From: Symbiodinium natans
Taxonomy: Eukaryota > Sar > Dinophyceae > Suessiales > Symbiodiniaceae
DNA: 58,925 bases
Reading direction: 5' to 3'
Assembly: GCA_905221605.1 (NCBI GenBank)
Contig: CAJNDS010002124.1
Location: forward strand, 365,996-424,920
Part shown: in pieces, positions 27,801-36,569 of the stretch
Position numbering within the stretch: position 1 is the stretch's first letter
Layout of the letters: the number at the start of each line of letters is the position of its first letter
The notes under the pieces: model-generated
Seen by the model: only the letters and a program-made list of their open reading frames with translations
The model's database searches: none
What the model was told of the DNA's origin: nothing
Position numbers and translations under genes: made by a program

Positions 27801-30281
27801 GACGTCTTCGGGTGAGGCTCCATAAGTAATTAGTGAGCGCAAAAGAGCTTCTCTGCTTGTTTTGTCAAAAGCTTGAGAGAGATCTAGTGAGAAGGTGAAG
27901 CCTCCGATTAGGTCCGGCTTGCCCTTCGTGCGCTTGGGAGTGCAGAATCTGTCTGGTGCTCGGGATCGAAGCATGGCACGGACGCGCCTTGCGTGGCCAA
28001 TTACCCGGAGTTGGGCATCGGCGATACCGCGTCCTGGAATGTAGGCAAATTGAGGGGAAGCAAAGTGGGCCTTCTTGAAGAGGGGGTCAAGTCTTCTCCT
28101 AGCCTCAGAGGCTATTCCTTTGCCATCTGGCCTAATGATGCCCAGCGGTCGCAAGTTCTCCGGCTTAGAGGCTGGTTTAGAGGGCTTGGGTATGAAGCTA
28201 AGGTCTGCTGACTTGGCTGTTATGGGCAGCGAGGGTGGCTCGGCTGGATTCATTGGTGCTGTGTTATGCTGAGGCTCGCGCTTCCCTTGGCAGGAGGTGA
28301 CCTCGCACGCCTGATGGGTCGGAGCGGGAGGCGGAGGCACCGCTTCGAGATAGTCGCAGTAGTTATTGGCCACAGTGGAGGCACAAAGGCGGTACATGGA
28401 TGCGGGGGCAGATCCTTGCGGTACTGCCTTTTCCGGCTTTATAGAGGCTATGCCTTTGGACAGACTACTTTTGTCCAGCTTGGGCAAGGCTTGGCCTACG
28501 CCACTAGCTAGGGGGGGATGCGAGGAGAAGATGGAAAGACTATGTCTCTTTAACTCTGCCAGTCCCTCAGGCTCAGTTAGGATGCGGCCGCATGGCGATC
28601 TGAGGCAGACTCTTGGTGCAGGAGACCAAGGAGCTACATGCTTTAAGGAGCGATATGCCGCATGTGGATCTCGTTTGACCTTCTCAGAAATCTCTTTCAA
28701 AGTTCGATGAGTTCTTTCTCGGGCCTGATTCTTTATCTGGACGGCATGTGCCTTGGCTGCCTCGTCCAGCGAGCGCTGAGCCTGTTTGAGGTGCTCGGTG
28801 CGAGCCATCTTATTTATGACGTCGTCCTCACGTTTTAGGTTTCGCAGTGCGGTCTGCCGATGGTTATGAAGCCGCCACAGAGGTTGTGCTGTCGGAGCTG
28901 CGTCCGAGCTGCCTGCTTCTGGGTCCCTCGGCTGGAAAGTCTTGGCATGTTCGAGAAGAAGCTCGTTGACCTCATCAGGGTGAAGAGGCTCGCCATTCTT
29001 CTGCGCTCGGAGTTTGTCGACATCCTTTGCTACTTGCTCCCGCAGGGTTTGGGCCAGAGGAGTGTTTTGTCTAACATGGTGAGCCAGTAGGGACTTTTGT
29101 TTGGAAGGGACTGCCGGTTGAGTTTTGGTCGAGAACGGGTGTCTCCAGACCTTCTTGAGGGGTACTGCCGTCCTGAGTGGCATGTGTTTGCCACCTTTAC
29201 GCCATGCTCCCAGCTTGAAGTCTTTGAGGACACACACTTTGCGGGCCAGCTGAGCAGCGTAGAATTTGGAGGTCAAGATGAAATCTATCTGAGAGCTGCC
29301 CTGTGGCGAGATGAAAGTGTTTGCCTTGCGCCCCTGCCATGTGTTAAGCGCAACTAGGGAGTTTCGCTGAAGAAACTTCTGGAACTGCTTTTGAACCGGC
29401 TTGTGCTTAGAAGATCCTGCTGGCACCACTCCCCCTACAAAGGGGGGATTTGGTTTTAGGGAAGAGTTGAAGTCGCCCGCCAGTACCGGAACAGTACGCT
29501 GTGACAAGTTGGTAAGGGACTTGCTTAGGGAGGAGAGAACTTTGCTTTGGGTGGCATAGTGGTCCTGCTCCGTCATGCCTCGTTGCTTGGTGTACTGGTA
29601 GCAGTTGAGCAGGAGCACTGGATGGCCTCGGATTTCGCAGTGAACCTCGTGAGCACGGCCTGGGTGTAGATCCTGCCAGCGTAGTGTTGCAGGCGATAGT
29701 AGAGTGAGAACACCTGCAGAGCGCCTGTGCTTTGGCTGTTCGGGTAGCTGGGATGTTTGAGCGGGAGGAGACCTCACGAGCTCTTCATCCGGCAGCCCGC
29801 CTGAGACAGCTGTCCAGCCGTGCACTTTAAACTGGGAGGATGTAGTCCAGTGGGTTTCCTGGATAAAGATAACATCGAGGTCCTGCTGATATTGCAGCCA
29901 CTCCTTGAACTCTGCCCACAATTGCTGGCTTAATCCACCTGCATTCCACGAGAAAACCCGCAGTGGTTTGGCTTCGCGACCGCCTGAAGGGTGACGCCTA
30001 CGCGGTTGCCTAAGAGGAAGCTGCGGTGCAAATTGAGCATGCATGTTTTCCTTAGTCTCTTGGCTTGCACTAGGTGCAGCCGTGCCTGCGCTTGCCTGTG
30101 CCTGGCTTAAAGGCAAATTTGTCCTTCGATATGGTACTGCGCAACCGTCCCTTAAGGCTCGGTGACAGGCCCGACGATAGGAGTGTTTCCGAATTAAACC
30201 CTCTGCCATCCGCTTGTTTCGACTGAAGTGCCGAAGCACGATCAGACTCCCCTCGTCCTGCGGAAAGACGAGAACCCTCAC
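24843..30281 (-). CDS. LINE-type polyprotein: endonuclease, reverse transcriptase, zinc fingers, ubiquitin-protease-like domain (1812 aa)
   Basis: Residues 107-370 form an exonuclease/endonuclease/phosphatase-type nuclease, with FSWNAGG, FIQETH (Glu142), VLAGDFN (Asp270, Asn272), QIDFIL (Asp333) and a later His366. About 700-960 is a reverse transcriptase: RPLGI, FSLDLSQAFD, GIKQGCKLAPSLFSL and the catalytic FADDL near 894-898. Four Cys/His fingers follow near 1200, 1240, 1360 and 1407. The end, about 1555-1780, resembles a ubiquitin-specific protease: a Cys box NPHNLCYAISVLQ and a His box SGHYRSF. I see no clear RNase H. Four core-hairpin repeats lie in frame in linkers (29,747-29,796, 28,289-28,311, 26,851-26,875, 26,383-26,424). 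The true start may be downstream of the first Met, for example residue 80. Confidence 0.85.
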   Translation of the reverse strand: MRVLVFPQDEGSLIVLRHFSRNKRMAEGLIRKHSYRRACHRALRDGCAVPYRRTNLPLSQAQASAGTAAPSASQETKENMHAQFAPQLPLRQPRRRHPSGGREAKPLRVFSWNAGGLSQQLWAEFKEWLQYQQDLDVIFIQETHWTTSSQFKVHGWTAVSGGLPDEELVRSPPAQTSQLPEQPKHRRSAGVLTLLSPATLRWQDLHPGRAHEVHCEIRGHPVLLLNCYQYTKQRGMTEQDHYATQSKVLSSLSKSLTNLSQRTVPVLAGDFNSSLKPNPPFVGGVVPAGSSKHKPVQKQFQKFLQRNSLVALNTWQGRKANTFISPQGSSQIDFILTSKFYAAQLARKVCVLKDFKLGAWRKGGKHMPLRTAVPLKKVWRHPFSTKTQPAVPSKQKSLLAHHVRQNTPLAQTLREQVAKDVDKLRAQKNGEPLHPDEVNELLLEHAKTFQPRDPEAGSSDAAPTAQPLWRLHNHRQTALRNLKREDDVINKMARTEHLKQAQRSLDEAAKAHAVQIKNQARERTHRTLKEISEKVKRDPHAAYRSLKHVAPWSPAPRVCLRSPCGRILTEPEGLAELKRHSLSIFSSHPPLASGVGQALPKLDKSSLSKGIASIKPEKAVPQGSAPASMYRLCASTVANNYCDYLEAVPPPPAPTHQACEVTSCQGKREPQHNTAPMNPAEPPSLPITAKSADLSFIPKPSKPASKPENLRPLGIIRPDGKGIASEARRRLDPLFKKAHFASPQFAYIPGRGIADAQLRVIGHARRVRAMLRSRAPDRFCTPKRTKGKPDLIGGFTFSLDLSQAFDKTSREALLRSLITYGASPEDVELVASLHREAQYNLRYGRSQETVTSTRGIKQGCKLAPSLFSLVITEAFRLMATHIGFSPIQQFLTGFADDLVIHRDIHNWSDLYAAHDMVRLLLNYLQEAGLEVNYAKCNIMVKLAGRHAQQAKKLFKSQELRSGRTVTVWNIDAPEQPRRPILLSHSSVLPPLPSLPSFELVDSFKYLGVMISYSNPEDLTYSLRQERAAKKKQTVRKFIHNKRRTKTASRLLVWRATVWSTATFGLESVGLSGRRARALRSWHARQVRAVTHNPVHKTRETTAALFARLKLVSPIQQLHDRSAQRLDSLRKRRNAAPASEVTSCSTSTPANASSPLHTQSGAWPREDILTIPSTLQTAEEIVASYSKLLREADNDPSPDVPMHTCCGKVFRTAAGLRTHRTVKHPAPVPPPLEFSRLKHSVGGLPQCSHCQAKFKNWHNLQQHVERRVCRQAGFKLSRPEAATQADEAPSKASEVSSSQELVPSSDCRATAAPSVQLTLQMDTVPLISRMRTELLQQAGTQTFLELLTGHLGQQLTRTCLLCDSWIASTTKIAFHLTKKHGAEWDSYKASAGNNTSKMYVLTRLSPCPACGVKVESAPRHTKQCPVIQQLQLFFFLHPDAPLSRMHSSLQHTQLSHLSPPISGVGASSPAVPNPGQSTTTSHQHASPTQATPQPKTFQQRTLQAPNPRSKQSQLQRWFRPGSASQAAQLGAGPPQPAPTDLDASAPPPPPAAQPMPQLINPHNLCYAISVLQMISALREDPSVDWSNLQPLQRELRARASHTVSILALESLPHCHPDWRLANRQSDALEYLTFLLANHHGSLQGTPWKRVYDADIPDSTGFSPLLLTFPEGTDPTRLSQPDSLAAPHLAYSLSFFAHEWHSPHDSKAALLYTPPYIFVSLPRFTNAGAKQHWRLTGLQDEVQLPAWTGPHSQSFVRYRSVSGLFHIGQEATSGHYRSFTLLPSLQVGDDSSPGFSPTSEERAQIGSGAYLLLL
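26383..26424. repeat. Core hairpin in polyprotein (a)
   Basis: Core TGGAGGAGACCTCACTC. Inner GGC/GCC, outer arms AGCTCCT and AGGAGCT (7 bp perfect) with TTGGA unpaired. It encodes SEVSSSQE in the linker between zinc fingers. Confidence 0.8.
26851..26875. repeat. Core hairpin in polyprotein (b), weak stem
   Basis: Full core AGGAGGTGACCTCACTC but only AGC/GCT paired directly. A possible outer pair GCCGG (26,836-26,840) and CCGGC (26,886-26,890) exists. It encodes SEVTSCST. Confidence 0.65.
28289..28311. repeat. Core hairpin in polyprotein (c), weak stem
   Basis: Variant core AGGAGGTGACCTCGCAC with GGC/GCC arms and a possible outer CCC/GGG. It encodes CEVTSCQG in the linker before the reverse transcriptase. 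Confidence 0.65.
29747..29796. repeat. Core hairpin in polyprotein (d)
   Basis: Variant core GGGAGGAGACCTCACGA. Nested arms GAGC/GCTC, GGATG/CATCC and GCTG/CAGC, separated by small loops, total 13 pairs. It encodes LVRSPPAQ in a loop of the endonuclease domain. Confidence 0.85.
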
Positions 30282-30538
30282 ACTTAGGAGTGAAAGATGC
30301 AGTCTAAGACGATCTAAGTTCTCCCCCCGGAATTGGGACCGGGCCAGCTCGTGGATATGCTGTCTGCGGCAATCTCAAAATGCTTGGGGCTAAAGCCTCC
30401 AAGTGACCATCAGCTGGCAAAAGCTAGAAAGCCTTGAGATGTTAAGAGGGCCCCGAAAACTGTTAAAGAGATGAAGTTCGGGGCCTTGGCCGGTTCGACA
30501 GCTACCATGCGCGGGCGGCTTGAGCTGGTAGTGCTTCA
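30282..30538 (-). other. 5' leader of element copy 2
   Basis: About 257 nt separate the polyprotein ATG from the (CAA)n array. No open frame of note and no core hairpin was seen here. The boundary with the microsatellite at 30,538/30,539 is taken as the 5' edge of the element. Confidence 0.5.
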
Positions 30539-31103
30539 ACAACAACAACAACAACAACAACAACAGCAACAACAGCAACAACAACAACAACAACAACAAC
30601 AACCAAACAACAACAACAACAACCAAACAACAACAACAACAACCAAACAACAACAACAACAAACAACACCAAACAACACCAAACAACACCAAACAACAAC
30701 AAACAACAACAAACAACAACAAACAACAACAAACAACAACAAACAACAACAAACAACAACAAACAACAACAAACAACAACAAACAACAACAAACAACAAC
30801 AAACAACAACAAACAAAAACAAACAACAACAAACAACAACAAACAACAACAAACAACAACAAACAACAACAAACAACAACAAACAACAACAAACAACAAC
30901 AAACAACAACAAACAACAACAAACAACAACAAACAACAACAAACAACAACAAACAAAAAACAACAACAAACAACAACAAACAACAAACACAACAACAACA
31001 ACAACACAAAAAACAACAACAACAACAAAACAACAACAACAACAACAACAGAATTCAACAACACTTACAAGACAACAACAACAACAAACAACAATTTTTC
31101 GTC

Positions 31104-31155
<52 letters not shown>

Positions 31156-31156
31156 C
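30539..31156. repeat. CAA-derived microsatellite with a decamer block
   Basis: The tract starts as CAA/CAACAG, passes through CAACC and CAACACCAAA variants, and from about 30,680 to 30,950 becomes a regular 10-bp repeat AAACAACAAC. It returns to CAA near 31,090-31,155. It abuts the 5' edge of element copy 2. Reading frames across it are artefacts. Confidence 0.93.
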
Positions 31157-31352
31157 AAACACCGTGGAGGTGTTCATGTTCAGAAACACCGTGGAGGTGC
31201 ATGGCCACACTGTGGAAGTGTGCATGTACAGTTTTCAAGTTCGCAAACACCGTGGAGGTGTTCATGTTCAGAAACACCGTGGAGGTGCATGGCCACACTG
31301 TGGAAGTGTGCATGTACAGTTTTCACGTTCGCAAACACCGTGGAGGTGTTCA
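31157..31352. repeat. 88-bp tandem repeat, about 2.2 copies
   Basis: Units begin at 31,157, 31,245 and 31,333 (AAACACCGTGGAGGTGTTCA each time). Within each unit the CACCGTGGAGGTG and CACACTGTGGAAGTGTG segments are themselves short inverted repeats. Confidence 0.85.
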
Positions 31353-31396
31353 TGTGCATGATCGTCAGCACCTTACTCAGCCAATAGTTGAACATT

Positions 31397-31504
31397 AGAC
31401 GCGCGGGCGCGCGCGCGCGCGCGCGCGTGTGCGCGCATGTCGAGTGCCATGTTATGGAGTTATGCCAGCATCCTTCGAAATCCTGCCGCCCGAAACCCTT
31501 TCCG
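31397..31504. repeat. (CG)n tract followed by first copy of a duplicated segment
   Basis: Alternating CG/TG purine-pyrimidine DNA (31,399-31,438), able in principle to adopt Z-DNA, then a segment ATGCCAGCATCCTTCGAAAT that recurs at 31,886. The second copy is also preceded by a (CG)n tract (31,840-31,868). Confidence 0.75.
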
Positions 31505-31800
31505 GGGATGGGGGTGGGGATGGGGGTGGGGATGAGGGTGGGGATGGGGGTGGGGATGGGGGTGGGGATGGGGTGGGGATGGGGGTGGGGAGGTTGGGGG
31601 GTGGGGATGGGTGGGGATGGGGGGGTGGGGATGGGGGGGGGGGGGGTGGGGATGGGGGGGGATGGGGGGGGTGGGGATGGGGGTGGGAAATGGGTGTGGG
31701 GAGGGGGTTGGGGAGGGGGTGGGGGGGGGGGGGGGTGGGGCACTGGGGGGTGGGTGTCTGGGGGGGGGGGGTGGGGATGGGGGTGGGGAGGGGGTGGGGA
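31505..31800. repeat. G-rich array (GGGGATGGGGGT-type)
   Basis: Nearly 300 nt of G runs of 4-12 broken by AT or T. It has strong G-quadruplex potential on the plus strand. It lies between two copies of the CG-tract segment. Confidence 0.85.
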
Positions 31801-32620
31801 AACGAAGCCTCGATGATGCGCGCCCCAACAACAAACAACGGCGCGCGCGCGCGCGCGCGTGCGCGCGTGTGTTCGCATGTGGAGTTATGCCAGCATCCTT
31901 CGAAATCCTGCCACCCGAAACCCTTTCCGGAGCCACTGATGCTGCTGATGCTCGCCCCCCGGGTCCCCAAAGAGAAACGAAGCCTCGATGATGCGCACCC
32001 TGGCCCCCCGCCCGGCCGCGCATCATGAGCATCAGCGGCTCCGGCCTCCAGACATGCATGGCTTATAGGGGCATATGCCGGCCTCAAGACGGAAATGTCC
32101 GTAACAGCACGAAAACCACGGTATTTACAGCGATTTCTGTGTTTTCCAAGCTCTCAGCCGCATCCGAAACCCAAAACCCAACCCGCTGATGCTCATGATG
32201 CGCGCTCTTGTGGGGGTCCTTTGGGGTGGCCAATGCCGCCCAAAAAACATCAACAACGCGTATTTGGCCAAAGTTGAAAAAGAGAGTCGATGATGCTCTC
32301 CGGGGTCGTTTTTGGGACCCCCATGGGGCGCCCAAAAAATGCCTCCAGGAGCCCAAATTCGGTGGGAAATAGCGCGTTTTTCGCGATAAAAATTGTACCT
32401 GAAACATGATGCCCTTCGGGAGCCGCATTTGGAGCCGGATGTTCAGCGGCTTAACCCCCCCCGGGGTAGCTAAAGCTAGGGCTGGCGCGTTAGGCGTCGG
32501 ACCACGGGCGTGCCCGGATTTAGGAGCCTCCGGCTCAGGCCGCCGACCCAAGAGGCCCGAAACCTCTCAACCCTCAAAGCCGGAAATTGTTGTTACCCTC
32601 AAGCCTAAACGCTAAACTCT
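31801..32620. other. Non-coding region with short repeats
   Basis: It contains a second CG tract and repeats of the string GAAACGAAGCCTCGATGATGCG (near 31,800 and 31,975), plus GATGCTC/GATGATGCGC variants to 32,300. I see no supported gene. It ends where the first CCCTAAA units begin. Confidence 0.5.
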
Positions 32621-33160
32621 GCACCCTAAACCCTAAACCCTAAACCCCTAAACCAGGGTGCGGGGGTTTGAGGACTGAGGACGTGTTGTGGGAATGGGGG
32701 GGGTAGAGGCTTCGAACTCTTGGAGTGGTTGGCGTAAGGTTGCAACATAGGCAACCCCATCGTGAAACCTCAACCCTCGTCCCTAAATCCCAAACCCCAA
32801 ACCCTAAACCCTACACCCTATACCCAGACCTAATCCCTCAAGAACCTTCACTGCAGGTTTTGAGTCTGTGGGTCTAATGCTCTTGTCTTTAGAGTAGCCT
32901 TACGACCCTTTGGGGCAGGTTTGGTTGGGCTGTAGGGCCGTTTGAACAGGCAGTAAGTGTGGGGGGCTGCGTTTAGGGGGGTGGGGGTTCCCTGCTCTCC
33001 CCCCCCCCCCCCCCCCCCCTCCCCCTCGCCCCCCCCCCCTTCCCCCCCCCCCTCCCCGCCCCCACCCCCCCCCCCCCCCCCCCCCCGCCCCCCCCCCCCA
33101 CGCAAAACCATCCAACACACCAGACCCTAAACCCTAAAGCCTGAACCCTAAACCCTAAGC
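32621..33160. other. Degenerate telomere-like units and poly-C tract
   Basis: Scattered CCCTAAA-like units and a C-rich tract at about 32,996-33,100. A possible short coding segment was not convincing. Poly-Gly reading frames on the minus strand come from the C tract. Confidence 0.6.
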
Positions 33161-33164
33161 CTGG

Positions 33165-33266
33165 GCCTAAACCCTAAACCCTAGACCCTAAACCCTAAAC
33201 CCTAAACCCTAAACCCTAAACCCTAAACCCTAAACCCTAAACCCTAAACCCTAAACCCTAAACCCT
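33165..33266. repeat. (CCCTAAA)n array
   Basis: About 14 units, mostly perfect, immediately left of candidate exon 33,269-33,391. Confidence 0.93.
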
Positions 33267-33268
33267 AT

Positions 33269-33391
33269 CTGCAAGAAGCGCCTCGGATGAACCCTCCTGC
33301 AATAGGAGGAACCCGAGGGCGACATGCCCTGGGTGGAGGCTATGACGTCTTGGTCGGGGCCCTGGGGAAGCTGTCGAGGGGGCGTTCGAGG
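33269..33391 (+). CDS. Candidate exon, unknown protein
   Basis: One frame is open for 41 codons (contains GGYDVLVGALGKLSRG) and ends at a GT donor (AGG then GTGTCT). The composition is GC-rich and unlike the surrounding repeats. It is flanked left by CCCTAAA and right by TTTAGGG arrays. The acceptor is not clear. Confidence 0.4.
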
Positions 33392-33415
33392 GTGTCTGGG
33401 GTTGCGGGCTAGGGT

Positions 33416-33512
33416 TTAGGGTTTAGGGTTTAAGCTTTAGGGTTTGGGGTTTGGGTTTAGGGTTTAGGGTTTAGGGTTTAGGGTATAGGGTTTAGGGTTT
33501 AGGGTTTAGGGT
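33416..33512. repeat. (TTTAGGG)n array, degenerate
   Basis: About 13 units in the opposite orientation to the array at 33,165. Confidence 0.9.
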
Positions 33513-33621
33513 GTCCGGACCCCGAACACAATCCCTCAACCCTAAACACCCTCAAGCCTGAAATCCCCAAGCTTGGGAATCTGAGTTCTCTGCACGCGTC
33601 CTTGCCTAAACCTGAAACCTG

Positions 33622-33717
33622 CAACCCTAAACCCTAAACCCTAAACCCTAAACCCTAAACCCTAAACCCTAAACCCTAAACCCTAAACCCTAAACCCTAA
33701 ACCCTAAACCCTAAATT
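33622..33717. repeat. (CCCTAAA)n array
   Basis: About 13 mostly perfect units. Confidence 0.92.
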
Positions 33718-34440
33718 CCCACCCGGCCTGCTTAGGCCGTACCCACCCTTTTCTAGGGTGCCTGGACCCAGAAGATACCCGGCAGTGATGAACACCTTCA
33801 CTGGATAAACAATGGGTGGAGCCATTGGAGAATGGTCAAATTCAGCCCCTTGGGCTGAGCCTTGCTTTAGGACCACTCAAGTGGTGCCTTATATTTACAA
33901 GGGGAACCCCCAAGATCCTCCTCTTGATGAGAATACCCTAAAGCCAAGGGCAAAAGCCTTCGGTGGTGGTTTCCCTGGGGGGGTACCCCCTGGAGCCCAA
34001 AAAAGGGTGTCTGCCCCCCTAGCCCCCCCCGCCCCCCCCCCCGAACCCCCCCTGTGGCACCCTCTGGCCGGGCCCCCTCTGACCTGGGCCCGCCCTGGCC
34101 CCCCCTGCTCCTCGGTCCCTGGCCTCAGCCCCCCTCCCTGACCCTCCCTCTGGCCCCTGCCAACCCCCCCTTGGCCCCCCTGGCCCGCATGAGCTGAAGC
34201 AGGAAGAGTTTGAAGCAATGGTGGGAATTGAGGGCGACAGCCCTAAACCCTAAAAGGTAGTGGTTTGGGTGGTGGCCTGTGAAAGCTCACAGCGGGTGGG
34301 GAGAAAGAACCCAGCACCAATGAAATTGTTGGATTACATTGAAAACAGATGCCTTCGCGTGACATGCCGCCCCCCCACACCCCCTGGGTGTGTAGGGGCG
34401 CCATTTACACATGGTACTTACTGCCGCTGCGCGGCGAGAC
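33718..34440. other. Unique, C-rich segment without a supported gene
   Basis: A 109-codon plus-strand frame (33,812-34,141) is largely Pro-rich from C runs, and a 64-codon frame (34,260-34,454) ends in the following repeat. Neither is convincing. Confidence 0.4.
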
Positions 34441-34532
34441 GCCCTAAACCCTAAACCCTAAACCCTAAACCCTAAACCCTAAACCCTAAACCCTAAACCC
34501 TAAACCCTAAACCCTAAACCCTAAACCCTAAA
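34441..34532. repeat. (CCCTAAA)n array
   Basis: About 13 units, followed by a degenerate TTTAGGG/TTCAGGG zone to about 34,770. Confidence 0.92.
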
Positions 34533-34894
34533 CCAAAACCCTCAACCCTAAACCGCCCATAGGTTCAGGCTTCGAGGCACTTTGAGTTTGGGCTTAGGGT
34601 TCAGGGTTGAGGGTTTAGGGCTCAGGGTTTAGGGCTGAGGGTTCAAGGTCCAGTGTTTAGGGTTTAGGTTTTTAGGGAAGTCTAGGGCTCTTTAGGGTTT
34701 AGGGTTCAGGGTTTAGGGTTTAGGGTTTAGGGTTCAGGGTTCAGGGGTAAGGGTGTAGGGTGTAGGGTATTCTGACCCCAAGGACCTCCATCCTTAAAGG
34801 AATGTGAAGGCCGCCGGCCCCCAGCCCCCGAGGTTCGTTGATCAATTGCCACAGGGTTTGGGTTTCTCGGGTGCACGGTTTAGGGAACCCGAAT

Positions 34895-35004
34895 TTGATC
34901 CCTAAACCCTAAACCCTAAACCCTAAACCCTAAACCCTAAACCCTAAACCCTAAACCCTAAACCCTAAACCCTAAACCCTAAACCCTAAACCCTAAACCC
35001 TAAA
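34895..35004. repeat. (CCCTAAA)n array
   Basis: About 15 units ending directly at candidate exon 35,005-35,115. Confidence 0.92.
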
Positions 35005-35115
35005 CTTGAGAACCGCATCGGCCGCCTCAGTGCAAGCAGCGGCTCAAGCCTAGCAAAGCCACCCGAATTGGACCGATCTTATCTCCTCCTCAGGCTTGCG
35101 CCCGATGATTTAAGG
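35005..35115 (+). CDS. Candidate exon, unknown protein
   Basis: One frame is open for 37 codons (contains LENRIGRLSASSGSSL and LDRSYLLLRLAPDD), ending at GT of GGTTTAGGG. CCCTAAA lies on the left and TTTAGGG on the right. No clear AG acceptor was seen at the left edge. Confidence 0.4.
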
Positions 35116-35190
35116 GTTTAGGGTTTAGGGTTTGGGGTTTAGGGTTTGGGGTTTGGGGTTTGGGGTTTAGGTTTAGGGTTTAGGGTTGAG
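35116..35190. repeat. (TTTAGGG)n array with TTTGGGG variants
   Basis: About 10 units directly after the candidate exon; the first GT may serve as splice donor. Confidence 0.88.
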
Positions 35191-36210
35191 GCCTCTCTGT
35201 GACCTCGATACCCCTTCTCTTTTGGGAATTAGAGCCTATTTCGCCCTAACCTCTAAACCCCTAAACCCTGCGCCCTAGACCCTAAACTCTAAGATGGCCG
35301 TATTGGGCTCCGTGGGCGAGGGCTTTCGGGGGTTTTGCAGTTCCGTTGGTGTTGAGGTGGGTTTAGGGTTAGGGTTTAGGGTTTAGGGTTTAGGGTTTAG
35401 GGTTTAGGGTTTAGGGTTTAGGGTTTTAGGGGTCTCAATGCTTCTCTACAGCTTGGGGGCAGCGGCTGCGGCACGCCCATGAACGCTAAACCGTTTACAT
35501 GGGTGTTTCCGAAGTTTGGGGTATGCCCCTGTACACCCCAGAGCTGTTAGGGTTCAGGGTTTATGGTTTAGGGTTGAGGGTTATTTAAGGTTTTGGGATT
35601 CTGAAAAGGACCTTCTGAAAGAAGGGACGCCGAATGGTTTCTAGAAGCCCCCAACTTATAGCCTAAGCCCTAAACCCTAAACCCTAAACCCAATGGAAAC
35701 CCTAAGCCCTCAAGCCCCAAACGCTTCATTCTGCACTCTAGGCTGTGAGTGTGCAACTTCGTCGTAGAGTAGGTAACCCTTAGTCCCTATACACCCTCAA
35801 CATCCCTAAACCCCTTCAGGGTTCAGGATTAGGATATAGGTTTCAGGGTTTAGGGTTTAGGGTTTAAGCCTGCGCGCGTCTCGATGTGATTGTAGAACAT
35901 CGGATCGGAGGCTTTCGTGTAGGGGGCCCGGCCCATATCTCTGACCTACACCCGAAACCCTCAGCTCTAAAGAGGCTGTTCGCGATGCTTCGAACAGCAC
36001 TGTTCATGGAGGAGTCGGGGCTTCAGACGTGCGCAAGCCAGGGTTCAGGAGTTTAGGATTCAGGGTTTAGGGTTTAGGGTTTAGGGTTGGGGGTTTAGGG
36101 TTTAGGGTTTAGGGTTTAGGGTTTGGGGTTTTTCGGAAAAGCTTGCTGGGGCGTGGCCTCCGCTGTCATCTTCCGTGCCTCGGTCTTGGGGTACGGACCC
36201 AAGTAAGGGC
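35191..36210. other. Mixed telomere-like arrays and unique segments
   Basis: TTTAGGG arrays near 35,364-35,430, 35,540-35,580, 35,815-35,865 and 36,055-36,130, with unique stretches between. I see no gene that I can support. Confidence 0.5.
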
Positions 36211-36212
36211 CC

Positions 36213-36320
36213 AAAAAACCACCTAAACATAAGGATCCTACTATTGGGGTATAAGGGCCCCCTATAAGGGGGATTCCGAAAAACCCTGTTTGTAGGATCC
36301 TTATGTTTATGTGGTTTTTT
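36213..36320. repeat. Foldback element, about 108 bp
   Basis: The ends read AAAAAACCACCTAAACATAA and its near complement at the right (TTATGTTTATGTGGTTTTTT), and GGATCCTAC pairs with GTAGGATCC inside. It is a MITE-like hairpin with no coding capacity. Confidence 0.8.
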
Positions 36321-36569
36321 GAGCTCCTACCAAGTTAGAGGTTCAGAGCACTTAGTAGGTAGGGTTTAGGGTTCAGGGTTTAGGGTGTAGGGTTCAGGTT
36401 TTAGGGTTTAGGGTTTAGGGTATAGGGTTTAGGGCTTGAAAGTTCAGCGCTTATGCGTTTTGGGGTTTATCCAACTTTGGGTCCTTAGAGCCCTACTTGC
36501 AACCTACTTGCGTTCCCCGTGCCTCAATCTGTACTGAGCCCTAAACCCTCTCTTTCATATAATAATTTA

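Larger units (their letters stand above)
11715..30538 (-). mobile_element. Giant multi-gene LINE-like element, copy 2 (about 18.8 kb)
   Basis: Ten genes on one strand lie between two (CAA)n tracts: polyprotein, H, G, F, E, D, C, B, A, B'. The size and gene number are far above the usual one or two frames and 4-8 kb of LINEs. Membership of the accessory genes in the element is inferred from their colinear repetition in copy 1, shared hairpins, a single orientation and matching edges. Confidence 0.7.

Noticed and set aside
30282-30560. A dinoflagellate spliced-leader relic at the 5' edge of the element
   Set aside because: Only a short GCTCAAG-like string is present, too little to support it.
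30539-31156. Long reading frames on both strands over the CAA-derived tract
   Set aside because: Pure consequence of a stop-free simple repeat.
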